Source: Paenibacillus algorifonticola (GTDB lineage Bacteria; Bacillota; Bacilli; Paenibacillales; Paenibacillaceae). Taken from it: a stretch of DNA of 64,000 nucleotides. Below are positions 26,093-34,573 of the stretch, piece by piece. The translations under genes were made by a program, and so were the position numbers. Position 1 is the stretch's first letter. The number at the start of each line of letters is the position of its first letter. The notes under the pieces are model-generated. The model was not told the DNA's origin. It saw only the letters and a program-made list of their open reading frames with translations, and made no database searches. Location: the NCBI RefSeq assembly GCF_000971975.1, contig NZ_LAQO01000008.1, forward strand, positions 62,001-126,000, in the 5' to 3' direction.

Positions 26093-27846
26093 TTTAATCC
26101 CTCCAATTCATAAATGTGAATGCCTTGTTCCTTGCCCTTGACCTTTATTTCTCCAAGCGACTCTGCCAAAATGCGATCCTTGACCGCCTCATACGTCGAT
26201 TCGCTAAGCACAATTTGCCCCGGCTTTGCATTGCTCTCCAGCCTGGCAGCCGTATTGACCGTATCGCCAATTGCCGTGTAGTCCATCCGCGTTTTGGAGC
26301 CGATGTTGCCGAAAACCGCAGGCCCCGTATGGATGCCGATCCCGAATTTCACGCCAAAGCCAAAGCGCTCGGTGAGCTTCTTCTCCAGCTCCACTGAGCC
26401 CTGCTTCATCGCCCATGCGGCTCGCACCGCTTTCATTGGATGATCCTCCAGCAGCAGCGGCGCGTTGAAAATCGCCATCGTCGCATCGCCAATAAACTTG
26501 TCCAGCGTACCCTCCTGCTCGAAAATGCAGCTGGCGGTCAAATCCAAATACTCATTCAAAATTTCGACGATCTCTTCCGGCTCCGCCTTCTCCGACAGCG
26601 GCGTAAAGCCGCGAATATCGACGAACAGCACCGTCAGGACGCGCCTGCTCCCGCCCAGCTTCAAGCCGTCCTCGCCATTTTTCAAAATCTGGCTGACGAC
26701 CTGCGGCGCCACATACCGGCCAAAAATATCCGTCACACGCCGCCGCTCCACCAGCTCGCTTACATAGTTGAAAATGACGACGGCTAGACAGCTGACAGCC
26801 AGCAGCGGCACAGCATAACCAAGCGACAGCAAAATGCCTTGCCCATATAAATAACGTCCACCTCCGATAAATACGGCGATAAGCGCCGCAACCGACAGAA
26901 AGGACAGCAGCATATTCAGCTTGCGGAACAAATAATACGCCAGCACCACGGACGCGAGCAGAACGAGCGCATTCCATTTCCAATCCAGCTCCCGCTTGAA
27001 ATCCTGCTCCATGAGCTGCTGGAGGATATTCGCATGAATTTCCACGCCGTTCATCGCTTGCTTATCGTTCATTGGCGTCAAATAATCGTCGTTAAAGCCG
27101 ACAGCGTAAGGACCGATCAAGACAATTTTATTTGTAAAATAGTCCGCCGGAACGTCGCCGCTCAGCACGGCCGAATAAGAAATTGCCTCATACTGATTGG
27201 GGCTGCTCGTATAGGCGATAGGGAATCGTTGAAAGCCGTCGAGCGGCAGCTTGGACGCATCGGCCTGCTTGCCTAAACGCTGCATGTACAGCTTGTAAAT
27301 TTCCCATGTAAAGCTGTTGACCTGCACGCCATCTTTATTAAATGAATACAGCGCCTTGCGCACAACCCGATCAGAATCGGTAATCGTGTTGATATGGCCA
27401 GTCGCTGCGGCCGCTTCCTTCAAGCCATCGAACGGCTCGGAAAGCTCCTCCGCTTCAATCGCGCCTAAACGCGCAGACTCGGAGAAGGTCCCGTAGACGG
27501 GCAGCACGACATTGCCTGCTCTCGCAACCGCATCGACAAACTCGCTGTCCGACTCCTCATCCGAGCTCGTCGCAAAGGTTACATCAAACGCAATGACCTC
27601 CGGCTTGCCCTCGCTCAGCGTATCAACCAGTTGAGCATGTGCGCTGCGGCTCCACGGCCAGGTGCCGAGATCCTCCAAGCTTTGATCATCGACAGCGACG
27701 ATGACGATTTGCGTATCAACCGGGCTTTCCCGCTGCATCACATGGTCCTGGAAAAAAAACTCAGCCTGTGAGAACGTCCCCCGATATAGGCACAGCAAAG
27801 CAAGCGCCGTCAGTACGGCCATGACATGCTTGAGCTTGATCTTCAA
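26089..27846 (-). CDS. CHASE2-domain class III adenylate/guanylate cyclase
   Basis: A membrane sensor cyclase of 585 aa. An N-terminal anchor helix (MAVLTALALLCLYRG) is followed by an extracytoplasmic CHASE2 domain to about residue 300 (VDDQSLEDLGTWPWSRSAHAQLV, EVIAFDVTFA), then three transmembrane helices and a class III cyclase domain from ~400. Catalytic motifs are VLFVDIRGFTPLSEKA (metal Asp), LDKFIGDATMAIF (second metal Asp and base-specifying Lys) and MDYTAIGDTVNTAARLES (Asp, Asn, Arg). The Lys and Asp favour ATP as substrate, so cAMP is likely. TTG at 27846 is chosen: AGAGGGG lies 8 nt upstream. Confidence 0.88.
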   Translation of the reverse strand: MKIKLKHVMAVLTALALLCLYRGTFSQAEFFFQDHVMQRESPVDTQIVIVAVDDQSLEDLGTWPWSRSAHAQLVDTLSEGKPEVIAFDVTFATSSDEESDSEFVDAVARAGNVVLPVYGTFSESARLGAIEAEELSEPFDGLKEAAAATGHINTITDSDRVVRKALYSFNKDGVQVNSFTWEIYKLYMQRLGKQADASKLPLDGFQRFPIAYTSSPNQYEAISYSAVLSGDVPADYFTNKIVLIGPYAVGFNDDYLTPMNDKQAMNGVEIHANILQQLMEQDFKRELDWKWNALVLLASVVLAYYLFRKLNMLLSFLSVAALIAVFIGGGRYLYGQGILLSLGYAVPLLAVSCLAVVIFNYVSELVERRRVTDIFGRYVAPQVVSQILKNGEDGLKLGGSRRVLTVLFVDIRGFTPLSEKAEPEEIVEILNEYLDLTASCIFEQEGTLDKFIGDATMAIFNAPLLLEDHPMKAVRAAWAMKQGSVELEKKLTERFGFGVKFGIGIHTGPAVFGNIGSKTRMDYTAIGDTVNTAARLESNAKPGQIVLSESTYEAVKDRILAESLGEIKVKGKEQGIHIYELEGLK

Positions 27847-28042
27847 TTGTATTTCCCCTCTCAAAGCTGGCCGAATGACTGACTACACGATCAACAGCAG
27901 CCGCCTCTATCTCTGTCTAAATTATACTTTTATATCTCTAGCTTTTATGTAAAATTATCCTGTCTTTCATTATAATTCAGAATGCGCCGCTTGGGCATGA
28001 TCTGACGTGAACTTTAGGAAAAAATATTGCTTTCAGCTGCAC

Positions 28043-28087
28043 AGGAAGCAGCCCCCTGCCAATAAAACCGACAGAGGGCTGCTTCCT
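28043..28087 (-). terminator. Inverted repeat after the GAP1-like gene
   Basis: GGAAGCAGCCC (28044-28054) pairs with GGGCTGCTTCC (28076-28086). The T-run lies about 20 nt further on the minus strand, so it may be a terminator or only an RNA 3' hairpin. The 27847-28093 gap otherwise shows two TATAAT sequences without good -35 partners. Confidence 0.5.
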
Positions 28088-28093
28088 GCGTGC

Positions 28094-31000
28094 TTAATTC
28101 GTTGTATTCGTTGATTCTGTTGGATTGCTCGTGCTAGTTGCATCATCTGTCAGGCCTGCATCCGCCAAAGGCTCGGACAGCGTATATTCAACGCTTCCTA
28201 CCTTCAATTTGCTCGCCGGAAGCAGCTCCACGTCCTCGCCTAAATCCACAACGACGCGGTTCGGATAATCGCTCGGATTTGGCTGCGCTGCGCTGCCAGC
28301 AGAACCTGGCTCGCTGGTGCCTGCTCCACTTGGGCTTGCGCTGCTTCCACCGCCAGTGGCCGCATCGTCATTCGTGCCGGCACTGGCGTCTGGCGATGGG
28401 GAAACGCTGCCCGGACTTGCAGATGCTGCATCTGCCGTACCAGCCGCTGCATTTTCTACATTGCCCGTGTTGCCTGCCGCTGCATCGCTCGTTGCTGTAG
28501 GAGTAGGCGATGCGCTATCGCCCGGGCTGGCGGAAGCTCCGCTTTCATCTGTGCCTGTTCCGGGAGTTCCCGTAGGAGCCGCCGTACAGCTAGGAATGAA
28601 GGTTAAGCCGCTGTATTCCTTTGTTTCTCTATCTGCTGCGACAACAGCCACCGTCTCTGGTAAAAAAGCGCTGCATATCGCAGCGTCCGTGAACCGGAAT
28701 ACGAGCGTCGTCGTTTGTTTGCCGTCAACGCCGTCCTGCTTCGCTGCATACACGAGTGTATTCGGAATTGCTGCTCCTGGAGTAGTCAGGCCAGGACCAT
28801 CCGTAGCGCCTGGAAGATTGGCCCCTTCCTCAGGCTTGTCTCCTCCACCAAGCGCAAGCAAGCCGCCAATGCCTACCATTAGAATGGCAAAAGCAATAAC
28901 TAAGGAGAAGAGGAACGGTTTGCGATTTTGCCGAAACAGCTTCGACAGAGGCGAAGAAAGCTCCCCTCTTACCTGCTTGTAGACAGCTTCCAGCCTCGGA
29001 CCCGCTTTGGAAAAATACTGGTTCCGATTCGCTCGGCTCTTAAACGCATCGCGGTCATGCTGCTTGAAATAATTCGTAATTGCAGTTGCATACGCAGGCA
29101 CGAAGCCTCGCGGCCGCATAAAATCCTCATGGCGCTCCGACCATGCGAAAAATTGATAAACGAGCTCTTTTTCCCCTGCGCTCTTGCGCAGTGTATCCAG
29201 CAGCCCCGCATAATCAATCGTCTCCATATCCGAGCTGCGATAGAAGGCAAGCACAAGCTGCTCGAACCGCTCGGCTTTCATTTCCGAATCGACCGTCAGC
29301 ATCCACCGCCGGCCAAGCTGCTGGGCGCGGTCGATTTCGACCGGAGACAGCTTTGCGAACAGGCTCGCCTTCGGCAGCGGCTTGAAAAACCAATCATACG
29401 CCGCTTTAATAATAAGCGCCGTCGACTTTTGCCTTGGATCAGTCAATTGAGCGTTCCACTGCTCCACCCGATCCGCCTTCTCCAGAAAGCTGCCTTTCAG
29501 CAGCTCGCGCTGCGACAGCCGATCCAAATCAAGCTCCGTCAGCAGCGTCCGGTAGGCGACAAGCTCCAGCTCAAACAGCCTGACGCCAATTCCCGCCGTC
29601 AAATGGTTCGTCTTCACGCGGCCCTCGTCGCTGTCGAAAGCGGAAGCGCTCAGCTTGTCCAGCTGCTCATGCACTTGCTGGAACACCTGTACAGGCTGCG
29701 CCTCATCCATCAGCTTATCCTTAAGCTGCTGCCTGACGAGCTTGTGAACGACATCATTATCGAGAATGGCCGGAAACTCTTTTCCCCATTTGCCCATGAA
29801 AATAATGATATCCTTCGCCGACCTTGTATCCCGCAGCTTGCCATCCAAATACGGGAGCAGCAGCCGTTCAAGCAAGGGTCCGTTCGCGAGCATTTTGCTG
29901 ACAAAATCCTTCAACAGAAGCGGCTCGGCTTCCAATGCTGCATAGTAGGCAGCCATCGCTTCAGCTTGGCCCTGCTGTTGTGCAGCGAGCAAGGAGCGGA
30001 TGAAGAAATCGACGATTTTGCCGCCGTTATATTTGCTGTCAATATGGTAATAATCCTTGAAGCACTCCGCAATGAAAGGCTCAGGCACACGCCCGTCACG
30101 AACGGCATCAAACTCATAATCGAAGCGGGACAAAAATAAATCATTCATCCGTATGCGCTGCGTAAGCGCTTCTGCCGGCCGCAAATACTCCAGCATTCCG
30201 CGCAGCACTGCACTTTTATGCGTTTCATACAGCTCATCGCTGCCTTCCTCGACTTGGAACAGGACGCTTAGCTCATGGTAAGAGTGGGGCGCCATTAGCC
30301 GCTCCTGCCCCATGCCCCTGAGCATTTCCTCAGCGAACTGATAAAAACGCTCGGCGCGGTCCGGCTCGTCCAAGACGTTCCAGGCAAAATCCAAATAAGG
30401 ATGCTCTCCCTTATCCAAATCCACATTTAGGAAACGATCATTAACAAAATCAAAGGTGTAGTCCTTATCCGCATTGCGGTCGCCCGCCCGCAGGCTGCCC
30501 TTCTCGACGAAGGTGAGATGAATCCCTTTTCGGCTTTGCGGCTCCTTGGCAAACGTCATGAAACCAAGCTGCTTGCGGAATGCATAAGGCAAGCTCGCAT
30601 ACAGCAGCGCCAGCAGCGCCTTCGCTTGTTCCGGCAGCTGCCGGGCAGGCACATCCAGCGCCACATACACCTTCTTGCGTCCGCCAACCGATGCCATAAC
30701 GGCAAACAGCAGCTGCTTGAAGCGCTGCTCGCTCATATTCAGCGCAGCGAGCGCCGCCCGTTGTCCGCCTGAGCCCGCTTGCCCGGCACCGCCCGCAGCA
30801 GATCCTGCGGCTCCAGCATCGCGGGCCGTCCATGCGCCGCCCGCCGCTTGCGGCAGCGCCGCCAAATCGGGCAGCTCCATGCCTTGCTCGATATCGTAGC
30901 TGTCCACGAAGGCAGCACCGAGGTAAGCTTTATAGCTTTCCGGGTCGGCATCCGCAATCGCGGATGGAATGACGTAGTTGTGCGTGAAGAAAGCGCTGCG

Positions 31001-31291
31001 CAGCCCAGTGAAGTCCACGGCTTGATAGACGCTGCGGCCGACAACCGCCTCGCCGCCCTCAAGCCGCAGCACATACGCCGTTTCTGGATAAGCGGCGCCA
31101 TCCTTCTCGCCGCTCGCTGCCAGCTCCGCTGGGGCGTCATAGACGCAAAGCGGATGCAGCTGCTTTTTCACAAACTGCTGGTCCAGCCCTTCGGACTTGG
31201 CTACCGTGTCATAACCTTCTGTCGAGCGGAAAATGCCTCGCCGCTCCCGTGTATACATCTGCTGGCCAATGGTAGAGGTAGAATGCTTCAC
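28094..31291 (-). CDS. GAP1-like GTPase-associated membrane protein
   Basis: A 1065-aa protein. The N-terminal ~200 residues (QQMYTRERRGIFRSTEGYDTV..., FTHNYVIP, KAYLGA) look like the GTPase-associated protein 1 N-terminal domain, recalled from comparative genomics of GTPase-based conflict systems. A long helical middle region follows. One transmembrane helix lies at about 792-815 (PFLFSLVIAFAILMVGIGGLL). The outside part of ~250 aa has a beta-rich segment interrupted by a ~100-aa Ser/Pro/Ala/Gly/Thr stretch. The start is GTG at 31291, overlapping the upstream GTPase stop by one base, with GAGGGGAG 9 nt before it. Partner and function are inferred from context. Confidence 0.75.
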   Translation of the reverse strand: MKHSTSTIGQQMYTRERRGIFRSTEGYDTVAKSEGLDQQFVKKQLHPLCVYDAPAELAASGEKDGAAYPETAYVLRLEGGEAVVGRSVYQAVDFTGLRSAFFTHNYVIPSAIADADPESYKAYLGAAFVDSYDIEQGMELPDLAALPQAAGGAWTARDAGAAGSAAGGAGQAGSGGQRAALAALNMSEQRFKQLLFAVMASVGGRKKVYVALDVPARQLPEQAKALLALLYASLPYAFRKQLGFMTFAKEPQSRKGIHLTFVEKGSLRAGDRNADKDYTFDFVNDRFLNVDLDKGEHPYLDFAWNVLDEPDRAERFYQFAEEMLRGMGQERLMAPHSYHELSVLFQVEEGSDELYETHKSAVLRGMLEYLRPAEALTQRIRMNDLFLSRFDYEFDAVRDGRVPEPFIAECFKDYYHIDSKYNGGKIVDFFIRSLLAAQQQGQAEAMAAYYAALEAEPLLLKDFVSKMLANGPLLERLLLPYLDGKLRDTRSAKDIIIFMGKWGKEFPAILDNDVVHKLVRQQLKDKLMDEAQPVQVFQQVHEQLDKLSASAFDSDEGRVKTNHLTAGIGVRLFELELVAYRTLLTELDLDRLSQRELLKGSFLEKADRVEQWNAQLTDPRQKSTALIIKAAYDWFFKPLPKASLFAKLSPVEIDRAQQLGRRWMLTVDSEMKAERFEQLVLAFYRSSDMETIDYAGLLDTLRKSAGEKELVYQFFAWSERHEDFMRPRGFVPAYATAITNYFKQHDRDAFKSRANRNQYFSKAGPRLEAVYKQVRGELSSPLSKLFRQNRKPFLFSLVIAFAILMVGIGGLLALGGGDKPEEGANLPGATDGPGLTTPGAAIPNTLVYAAKQDGVDGKQTTTLVFRFTDAAICSAFLPETVAVVAADRETKEYSGLTFIPSCTAAPTGTPGTGTDESGASASPGDSASPTPTATSDAAAGNTGNVENAAAGTADAASASPGSVSPSPDASAGTNDDAATGGGSSASPSGAGTSEPGSAGSAAQPNPSDYPNRVVVDLGEDVELLPASKLKVGSVEYTLSEPLADAGLTDDATSTSNPTESTNTTN

Positions 31292-32550
31292 TATTCTTTT
31301 CTCCCCTCTATATAACCCAGCTTGTACAGCAGCCAAATAAACGGCTCATCGACGCGGATCGGGCTGACGACCGTCTCCATCTTCTGATTGACCGGATTGC
31401 TGCCAAGCGCCGATACGGCATAATACGCCGTATCTTTAAAGTAAACGTCCATCGTCCCTTTAAACGGACGGTCAACCTTTTCGATAAAGCGCCGCATTTC
31501 GCCATCCATGTTCTCAAACTCGGTTAAATTGAAATAATTGCGATGCACCATATTGTGGAAAATATTGCTGTTCGACTTAATATATTCGCCTTCCTCATCC
31601 TTGAGCGCATGCAGCATATCGCTTTTCGTCAAGACGACGGCGGTTGGAATATCCGTCTTGCTGTTGTCCTGGTACGCGATAAAATCCTTGAACATCGTCA
31701 GCACGACATCCCTCGGCTCATCATATTGTGGAGCCCACTCGCCCGGCTTGTCGCCGTGGTTAATACGCAGCTTCTCGCGAATGGAGCGGATTTGCAGCGG
31801 ATCGACCATGAACAAAATGCCAGCGGAGTTTTTAATGTGCTGCCCATGCAGCCCCAAATAATCCTCCTCGACCATGCCCTCGCCCGCCACATCGAAAAAC
31901 ACAAGCGTCAGCGGCGGCTTGGACTCGTCACGGAAGACGAATTGAAAAATAAACGGCTCCTGCATTTTTTCCTTCTGCGTGGAAGCCAGCAGGTCGCCGC
32001 GCCCAAACAGCGGCTCCTCATAGTTCGTGCGGAACTTGCGGCTGATCTCCGCCGTAAGCGGCATGCACGCCGCGTTAAAATGATCGGCGGTCGTATTTTG
32101 CAGCGTATGTATGAGCGCTGTCATATACACCGATTTGCCGACCTGGGAAGCACCAATAATCGAAATAATATTACTCGGCACCTTGCCTGACGTCACTGGC
32201 AGCTCGTTATGGCATTTCGGACACAGCCTTCTGCGCGTAAGCTCGCCGTAGCGGTCGTTCAAGCCAATCAGTACCTCGCCTGCATAAAGATGCTTCTCCT
32301 CCGGCACATCCTCGGGATGAATAACCGCCTCAATATCGTGCACGGAATCGAGGCCAAAGCGCTCTCTATACCGATTCAGCTGCTCGTCCTCGCCCAGCGC
32401 GTAATCCTCATCGTCCTCGCGGCTGTGCGTGGCACGAAATACGACATCTTCCGGCGAAAACTTGCTGAAGCAAAATGGGCATACAATATCATAAGAGCCT
32501 TGAAGCAGCTCTGCTTGCGGTTTTCTTTTCAAAAAATCAAAAAAGCCCAT
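31291..32550 (-). CDS. Zinc-ribbon P-loop GTPase
   Basis: A 419-aa cytoplasmic NTPase. It opens with a split treble-clef or zinc-ribbon: CPFC at 24-27 and CPKC at 110-113. The P-loop is IIGASQVGKSVYMTAL (Walker A at 133-140), the G3-like Walker B is LVFFDVAGEGM (220-225), and the G4-like motif is VLTKSDML near 305, so GTP is the likely nucleotide. The overall form resembles the TRAFAC-type GTPases (DO-GTPase2-like, from memory) found beside GAP1 proteins. It is coupled to the GAP1-like gene by a TAGTG stop/start overlap and lies 22 bp after the beta-rich protein gene. Confidence 0.82.
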   Translation of the reverse strand: MGFFDFLKRKPQAELLQGSYDIVCPFCFSKFSPEDVVFRATHSREDDEDYALGEDEQLNRYRERFGLDSVHDIEAVIHPEDVPEEKHLYAGEVLIGLNDRYGELTRRRLCPKCHNELPVTSGKVPSNIISIIGASQVGKSVYMTALIHTLQNTTADHFNAACMPLTAEISRKFRTNYEEPLFGRGDLLASTQKEKMQEPFIFQFVFRDESKPPLTLVFFDVAGEGMVEEDYLGLHGQHIKNSAGILFMVDPLQIRSIREKLRINHGDKPGEWAPQYDEPRDVVLTMFKDFIAYQDNSKTDIPTAVVLTKSDMLHALKDEEGEYIKSNSNIFHNMVHRNYFNLTEFENMDGEMRRFIEKVDRPFKGTMDVYFKDTAYYAVSALGSNPVNQKMETVVSPIRVDEPFIWLLYKLGYIEGRKE

Positions 32551-32572
32551 GCCTTATCTCCCCTTCCTGCTG

Positions 32573-33214
32573 TCATTCCGGCACCAGTTCGTACAGCTGT
32601 GCGAAACGCGGGCCATCGGTGAAAAATACACGGACGAAGTCCTGCTTGCCGACCTCGATTGGCGGAAGCACATTCCGCCCGGAGGCGAAAGCAGCGGCAA
32701 ATGGATACATCATGCCATCGTCCTTGCTCGCTGGATAGCCCCCCGCTTTTTTCACATAACATAATACATCCTTGGCAATCGGCACCTCCGCCGTCACCTG
32801 AATAGAAACCGTCTTATAGCGCTGAAGAAATCCGGTTTTCTGCTTGACGGAATAGCGGATTTTCGCTCTCCCGGCGCTCACATCCAGCTCGTTGCCACCA
32901 TCGCGCTGCAGCCAGATGACTTTGCCATCCTCCGCTCCCTCTTCATAAATGTAGACGGTGAAGCGGTAGCGCCCAATGCCTTCCAGCCGCATATGATAGC
33001 CGTTGTTCGCCTTGTATTCGGCCCTTGTGTAAAGCTTTAATGATGCAAGCTCCGGCGTTCCTCTGAATGCCGCCTGCTCAGCCTCCGCCTTGCCGATATA
33101 AACCGCCTCGACGCCGCTCGGCCATAGCCATTGCAGCGTGCAGCGATCGCCATTCAGCGTATGGGTCAAGCCGTTAATGCGCGGCGAATCGCCCTCTGCC
33201 TCCACAAATCGCAT
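32573..33214 (-). CDS. Uncharacterised beta-rich protein (213 aa)
   Basis: I do not recognise a named family. The protein has no signal peptide or transmembrane helix and is predicted beta-sandwich-like. Alternating segments such as CTLQWLWPSGVEAVYIGKA, YRFTVYIYEEGAEDGKVIWL, AKIRYSVKQKTGF and VSIQVTAEVPIA suggest two Ig/fibronectin-like domains. A C-x-V-K-K at CYVKKAGGYP is present but no zinc motif. It is fourth in the tubulin-like/GTPase operon, 25 bp after the vWA gene and 22 bp before the GTPase gene. A scaffold or adaptor role is inference. Confidence 0.7.
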   Translation of the reverse strand: MRFVEAEGDSPRINGLTHTLNGDRCTLQWLWPSGVEAVYIGKAEAEQAAFRGTPELASLKLYTRAEYKANNGYHMRLEGIGRYRFTVYIYEEGAEDGKVIWLQRDGGNELDVSAGRAKIRYSVKQKTGFLQRYKTVSIQVTAEVPIAKDVLCYVKKAGGYPASKDDGMMYPFAAAFASGRNVLPPIEVGKQDFVRVFFTDGPRFAQLYELVPE

Positions 33215-33239
33215 CTGTCAATCGCCCCCTAGCTGACTT

Positions 33240-34526
33240 CTAAAATCCATGGTTTCGGCTGTCTTTCGATTTTCCCTCGCCGCCGGATGCTCCGCGCTCT
33301 CTTGGAACGGGTGCTCCACGGCGCCTGTCGTTCACCGGCCGGCTGTTTTCCCTGATCGGCACGATCAAGGTGAATAAGGAGATCATAATTGCAAGCAGCG
33401 CAATCGCCATAAAGCGGGTGAACGAATCACCGAGAAACTGGCCCGTCAGCCACGCTTCCAGCACGAGGCCAGCCAGCAAGCCGCCAACTGCGCCGCCAAT
33501 GCCAAAGCTGCGCGCTAAATAACGATTGTCGAAGAACAGCCCGATCGCCACGCCCAGCACTCCGCCAATCAGCAGCATGGAGATGACGCGAACGATTTTA
33601 TAAAACGTTGCATCCGCCATCGGTCCCGTGCGCTCCGTGACGAGCGTGCGTTCGTCAATCGTATCGTAGATCGTCTGGAAGGCAGTGGATACCTCTGTCG
33701 CCTTCTGCACATCGTAATAAGCCCCGCCTGTTGACTCGGCGATGCTGCGCAGCAGGTCCGCCCCTCTCGAGTCTACGAGACTGAGGCCGACGGAATTAAT
33801 CGCAATCTGCTGCTCCTTGTAGAGCGCAAGCTGCGGGGCCACATCAGATTCACTGAAGCCATCCGACAGCAAAATCACCATCGTACCGCGTTTGGCATCC
33901 GCCTTCGCGTCGATCATCTTCAGCGATTCCTCCAGCGCCAGGCTGAAATCCGTGCCGCCATCCGTCGGTACAAGCGAATCGATCGCTGCGTTAATCGCCG
34001 CCTTGTTAGCGGCCGAGTCTACGCTTGTAAACGGCAGCACCTGCTCCGCCAAATTGCTGAAGCCCACAATCGATACGCGTTTGTCCTTCTCCATTTGGTC
34101 AATAAGCTGCTTCGCCGCCACATAACGCTGATTGTCCGGGTCCGTCTCCGCCATGCTGCCGGAGTTGTCGATGACGAGGACAATGTCCTTCACCTGCTTT
34201 AAGCCGCCAATATTAAGGCCGTAAAAAAACTGCAGCCCCCAGCCAGCTGCAAAAAGCAGCACAAGCGTCGCCGGCACGAACAGCTTCCACGAAAGCCCTG
34301 TGTAGCGCTGCCGCCAGGATGAACCGTTCAAATGCGGATTAACCAGCTCCGCAACAAAGCAGCCTAGCCCGATAAATAATGCGAGTACGCCAAAATACAA
34401 GCCCATGAGAACCGAACGCGGCATATCGCCCGTCCACTGCGCCAGCATCAGTTCTCCGATGGCGTAGCCGATGAATCCCCCTATTAAGCTAAACAACAAT
34501 AGTAGCAGGTTTATTTTTCGCTGCAT
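33240..34526 (-). CDS. Membrane protein with internal von Willebrand A domain
   Basis: About 428 aa. Three transmembrane helices lie in the first ~105 residues (INLLLLLFSLIGGFIGYAIG, GLYFGVLALFIGLGCFVAEL, FVPATLVLLFAAGWGL). A vWA domain follows at ~113-295 with an intact MIDAS (DNSGS at 120-124, TDGGTDFSLAL, LLSDGFSESD). Three more helices and a basic Arg-rich cytoplasmic tail end the protein. With these helices the vWA domain would face outward, though topology is predicted by eye. ATG at 34526 (GAGAGG upstream) is preferred over 34553. vWA domains bind metal and protein ligands. Confidence 0.85.
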   Translation of the reverse strand: MQRKINLLLLLFSLIGGFIGYAIGELMLAQWTGDMPRSVLMGLYFGVLALFIGLGCFVAELVNPHLNGSSWRQRYTGLSWKLFVPATLVLLFAAGWGLQFFYGLNIGGLKQVKDIVLVIDNSGSMAETDPDNQRYVAAKQLIDQMEKDKRVSIVGFSNLAEQVLPFTSVDSAANKAAINAAIDSLVPTDGGTDFSLALEESLKMIDAKADAKRGTMVILLSDGFSESDVAPQLALYKEQQIAINSVGLSLVDSRGADLLRSIAESTGGAYYDVQKATEVSTAFQTIYDTIDERTLVTERTGPMADATFYKIVRVISMLLIGGVLGVAIGLFFDNRYLARSFGIGGAVGGLLAGLVLEAWLTGQFLGDSFTRFMAIALLAIMISLFTLIVPIRENSRPVNDRRRGAPVPRERGASGGEGKSKDSRNHGF

Positions 34527-34573
34527 GTGTATAGCATCCTCTCTTACATTCATTCGGCTTTTTCAACACGACT

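Noticed and set aside
28928..30139. A 403-codon plus-strand frame opposite the GAP1-like gene
   Set aside because: Antisense shadow in G/C-rich DNA, rich in Arg, Leu and Gln with no domain.
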